Shown here one piece after another: positions 62,337 through 64,000 of a stretch of 64,000 nucleotides of DNA. The first letter of the stretch is position 1, and the number at the start of each line of letters is the position of its first letter. The stretch is taken from positions 1 through 64,000 of IMG/VR virus record IMGVR_UViG_3300037230_000036. One strand, written 5' to 3'. The translations under genes were made by a program, and so were the position numbers. This DNA is from a virus. Under the pieces are notes generated by a model, which saw only the letters and a list, made by a program, of their open reading frames with translations, did no database searches and was not told the origin of the DNA.

Positions 62337-63287
62337 ATGATGGACGCAAGCAAGCCTGACGAGTTCGCGGCCGAGCTGGTCGACGCCTGTGCGCCTGGGA
62401 TGGTCAAGAGCAAGGCGGAGGCTTTGGCGCTGTACGATCGCCACGACAGCTCCGAGGCTGCGCAGAAGCGACGGGACGAGTGGGGTGAGCAGGAACAGGG
62501 CGACCCGGCGCTTGAGGCTTTGCGGCGCGCGCTGCTGCCGGGATTGCTGATGATCGAGGAGTGCTCCAGGCAGCTCACGCGGCAGTGGACACGGGTCTTC
62601 CGGAAGGTGGCAACGGCACCCATTGGGTTCGTGGAGATTCAGTATCGCGGAGCGCTTCACCGCCTCTGCTCGATGGATAGCAAGGGAGGTGTGGCGCTTA
62701 GGACAGTGCTGGCGCCGGAGAGGGGCCTGGAGGGGTTTGTCGTTCAGGCTATTGGGATGTCGGAGTGCTCCCTCCAAGTTGAGGAAATGCGCCACGCCAA
62801 CGTACTGGATGCCGGCCGGGTTGCGGACGCCGCGGAGGGTGGTGGAACTCCGCTGTTCTCGCTCAAACACCAGATCGACACCGGCGTTTACTCGAACATG
62901 CTCGACCCGGCTTCGGAGCTCAACGAGATGGCGGTGGAGATGGCGGCTGTGGCGGTTCGCAAGCTGCCAGACCAAGCTGGATCGCGGGCGTTGGCCAATC
63001 CGAAGCTGCTCGTGGTGCCGACAGGGTTGGAGTTCAGCGCCCATCGGCTCTGCAAGGGCGACCACGCCGCGAGTTGGCCGCAGGATGGCTATTGCGTTCT
63101 CGATTATCTCGTAAATCCGAAGGCGTGGTTTCTGACTACCACGATCAAGGGGCTCGTCAGCATCGAGAAGGCACCGTTCAAGCTGGACCTCAAGGTCGAG
63201 GGTGATGCGCTGGTGCTGGAAGGTTCGCAGTCCTACGCCGCCGGCTACATGAACCCGCGTGGGGTCTTCGGGAGCTTCCCCGGCTGA
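62337..63287 (+). CDS. Major-capsid-like protein (short, SU10/Mu gpT-like end)
   Basis: 316 aa from ATG 62337 (GGAG upstream; ATG 62340 also possible). The C-terminal 160 residues follow a capsid pattern: TPLFSLKHQ, NPKLLVVPTGLEFSAHRL, LDYLVNPKAWFLTTTIKGLV, AAGYMNPRGVFGS. The N-terminal third is shorter than in normal capsid proteins of this kind (~400 aa). It may be the capsid gene of a compact type or a diverged paralogue. Assignment by pattern memory only. Confidence 0.4.
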   Translation: MMDASKPDEFAAELVDACAPGMVKSKAEALALYDRHDSSEAAQKRRDEWGEQEQGDPALEALRRALLPGLLMIEECSRQLTRQWTRVFRKVATAPIGFVEIQYRGALHRLCSMDSKGGVALRTVLAPERGLEGFVVQAIGMSECSLQVEEMRHANVLDAGRVADAAEGGGTPLFSLKHQIDTGVYSNMLDPASELNEMAVEMAAVAVRKLPDQAGSRALANPKLLVVPTGLEFSAHRLCKGDHAASWPQDGYCVLDYLVNPKAWFLTTTIKGLVSIEKAPFKLDLKVEGDALVLEGSQSYAAGYMNPRGVFGSFPG

Positions 63288-63316
63288 GGTGCGCGGCGAC
63301 TGCGGATGTGATACAA

Positions 63317-63386
63317 ACCTCGTCTCTGAGGCTGTTCGTCGTAGCCGAGTGCGGTTGTCGGCAACGAGCTCGCTCACAGACGAGGT
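63317..63386 (+). other. Long-range hairpin with T-rich tail
   Basis: ACCTCGTCT (63317-63325) pairs perfectly with AGACGAGGT (63378-63386), followed by CTATTTTCC. It could be a terminator or attenuator after the capsid-like gene. The preceding TGTGATACAAA also occurs at 5607 before another gene start. Confidence 0.4.
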
Positions 63387-63418
63387 CTATTTTCCATAAT
63401 CGCGGCACGGATGGGGAA

Positions 63419-63622
63419 ATGAGCGAGGAAGTCTGCGATATCGGCTACATCAACCCCGAGAGGAAGCACGCGCTGATCAGCATCAAGGCACCGTCGCTGA
63501 ATAGCTGCCACTGCTCATGGCAGCGCAATATGGCGCAATTTGCGATCACCATCGAGAGCGCGATCGTTCTCCGCGCGAAGCTGAATGCGTTTCTCGCCCA
63601 GCACGGAGTCACATTTCAATGA
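63419..63622 (+). CDS. Small hypothetical protein
   Basis: 67 aa from ATG 63419 (GGGGAA upstream; the longer frame is not used). Starts EEVCDIGYINPERKHALISI and ends in a helix-strand pair (ESAIVLRAKLNAFLAQHGVT). ATGA overlap with the next gene. Not recognised. Confidence 0.55.
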   Translation: MSEEVCDIGYINPERKHALISIKAPSLNSCHCSWQRNMAQFAITIESAIVLRAKLNAFLAQHGVTFQ

Positions 63623-63789
63623 GCGACGCACCGCAGGAATGGCACCCGTGGGCCGATTATGGGGGAAGCCCGGATGAGCCTCCCGTAGCGGAAGCCGGGA
63701 TCGATCTCGCCGGCCCTCCCTGTGCGGGCTGCCGTTCCTGGGCTGAGTCGACTCCTCCATCGCGCTCTGAGGAGGAGATGCCGTTTTGA
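63619..63789 (+). CDS. Small acidic protein
   Basis: 56 aa (EWHPWADYGGSPDEPPVAEA, then PPCAGCRSWAESTPP). One Cys pair, otherwise disordered. TTGA overlap with the next gene. Not recognised. Confidence 0.5.
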   Translation: MSDAPQEWHPWADYGGSPDEPPVAEAGIDLAGPPCAGCRSWAESTPPSRSEEEMPF

Positions 63790-64000
63790 CCAAAGCCCGG
63801 CGCCCCACCGCAGCAGATCGTGACCTCGCCGATCACATTCGCCGGCTCCCGTTCGGCTCGTACAGGATCGATTCGATCGATGAGGCGGCGTCCGATGGGA
63901 CCGCACCGATGCGGTACTGTGGTCTGGCTCGTATGAAGCGCGAAGGGCAGCTCACGCTCGAAATTGGCGTGAAACGCATCGATATCTATCCGTCCGAGCC
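63786..64000 (+). CDS. Partial CDS at right edge, possible HTH-like protein
   Basis: Starts with TTG 63786 overlapping the previous stop and is open to the window end (71 codons). Begins KARRPTAADRDLADHIRRLP, then YRIDSIDEAASDGTAPMRYC. Unrecognised; probably a small regulator or packaging-region protein. Confidence 0.45.
   Translation, partial: MTKARRPTAADRDLADHIRRLPFGSYRIDSIDEAASDGTAPMRYCGLARMKREGQLTLEIGVKRIDIYPSE

Noticed and set aside
62289-63377. A 362-codon open frame antisense to the capsid-like gene
   Set aside because: No ribosome-binding site, Arg/His/Leu-rich shadow composition, and it overlaps terS and the intergenic hairpin; the + frame has sensible motifs.
1-64000. CRISPR arrays, rRNA genes and complete insertion sequences
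   Set aside because: No regularly spaced repeats, rRNA-like sequence or transposase was seen on either strand.

Overview
The window is a 64-kb stretch of a GC-rich tailed bacteriophage (Caudoviricetes) or a closely related prophage. The host is most likely an alphaproteobacterium. The best evidence is a phage copy of the alphaproteobacterial cell-cycle regulator GcrA (51666-52076), a free-standing DnaA domain IV beside it, and a GapR/RMF-like protein. Genes are packed with ATGA, GTGA or TGATG stop-start overlaps. No integrase was seen, and neither the large terminase nor the portal lies in the window. An adaptor and a gp10-like propeller protein suggest a short-tailed (podovirus-like) virion.

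Layout. 1-8.0 kb, + strand: tail fibre, adaptor, tail-hub protein, a tRNA-Leu(UAA) and small virion proteins, interrupted by an antisense GIY-YIG homing endonuclease. 8.0-13.0 kb: a 1,642-aa ejection-type protein with SGNH and lysozyme-like domains. 13-17 kb: an accessory island (ASCH, three-Cys DUF5131, YkgJ cysteine cluster, PAPS-reductase-like). 17.4-28.8 kb: one 3,787-aa polyvalent protein joining an adenine-methylase-like domain, a strawberry-notch/DarB-type helicase and a JAMM peptidase-like domain; such proteins are thought to enter the cell with the DNA and counter host defences. 28.8-35.4 kb: secreted proteins, lambda-R-like endolysin, holin candidate, small lipoproteins (spanin candidates), a transglutaminase-like protease and a lipase. 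35.4-45.5 kb, - strand: recombination operon (RecT annealase, coiled-coil partner, YqaJ exonuclease) with many small proteins. 45.6-53.3 kb, + strand: replication operon (HTH regulator, GapR/RMF-like, RuvC-like resolvase, class II ribonucleotide reductase, CHC2/Toprim primase, DnaA-IV, GcrA, RecA-fold ATPase). 53.4-59.8 kb, - strand: a train of tiny proteins driven from an XRE-repressor promoter. 60.8-64 kb, + strand: SSB, small membrane protein, small terminase, capsid-like protein, leading to packaging genes beyond the window.

Three observations stand out. (1) The giant polyvalent gene contains three small ORFs, all in its +1 frame, each with its own start signal and each in a low-complexity linker; for two of them the nested frame has much better codon-position GC bias than the giant frame. 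(2) Two small gene cassettes, 12 kb apart and in opposite orientation, share an identical 39-nt left end and a matching inverted right end, and both are flanked by short direct repeats of the downstream gene's start region: apparently an undescribed mini-mobile element for morons. (3) DnaA-IV and GcrA sit together next to a decayed methyltransferase, suggesting manipulation of the host cell cycle.

All domain calls rest on reading the sequence by eye; no database search was possible.
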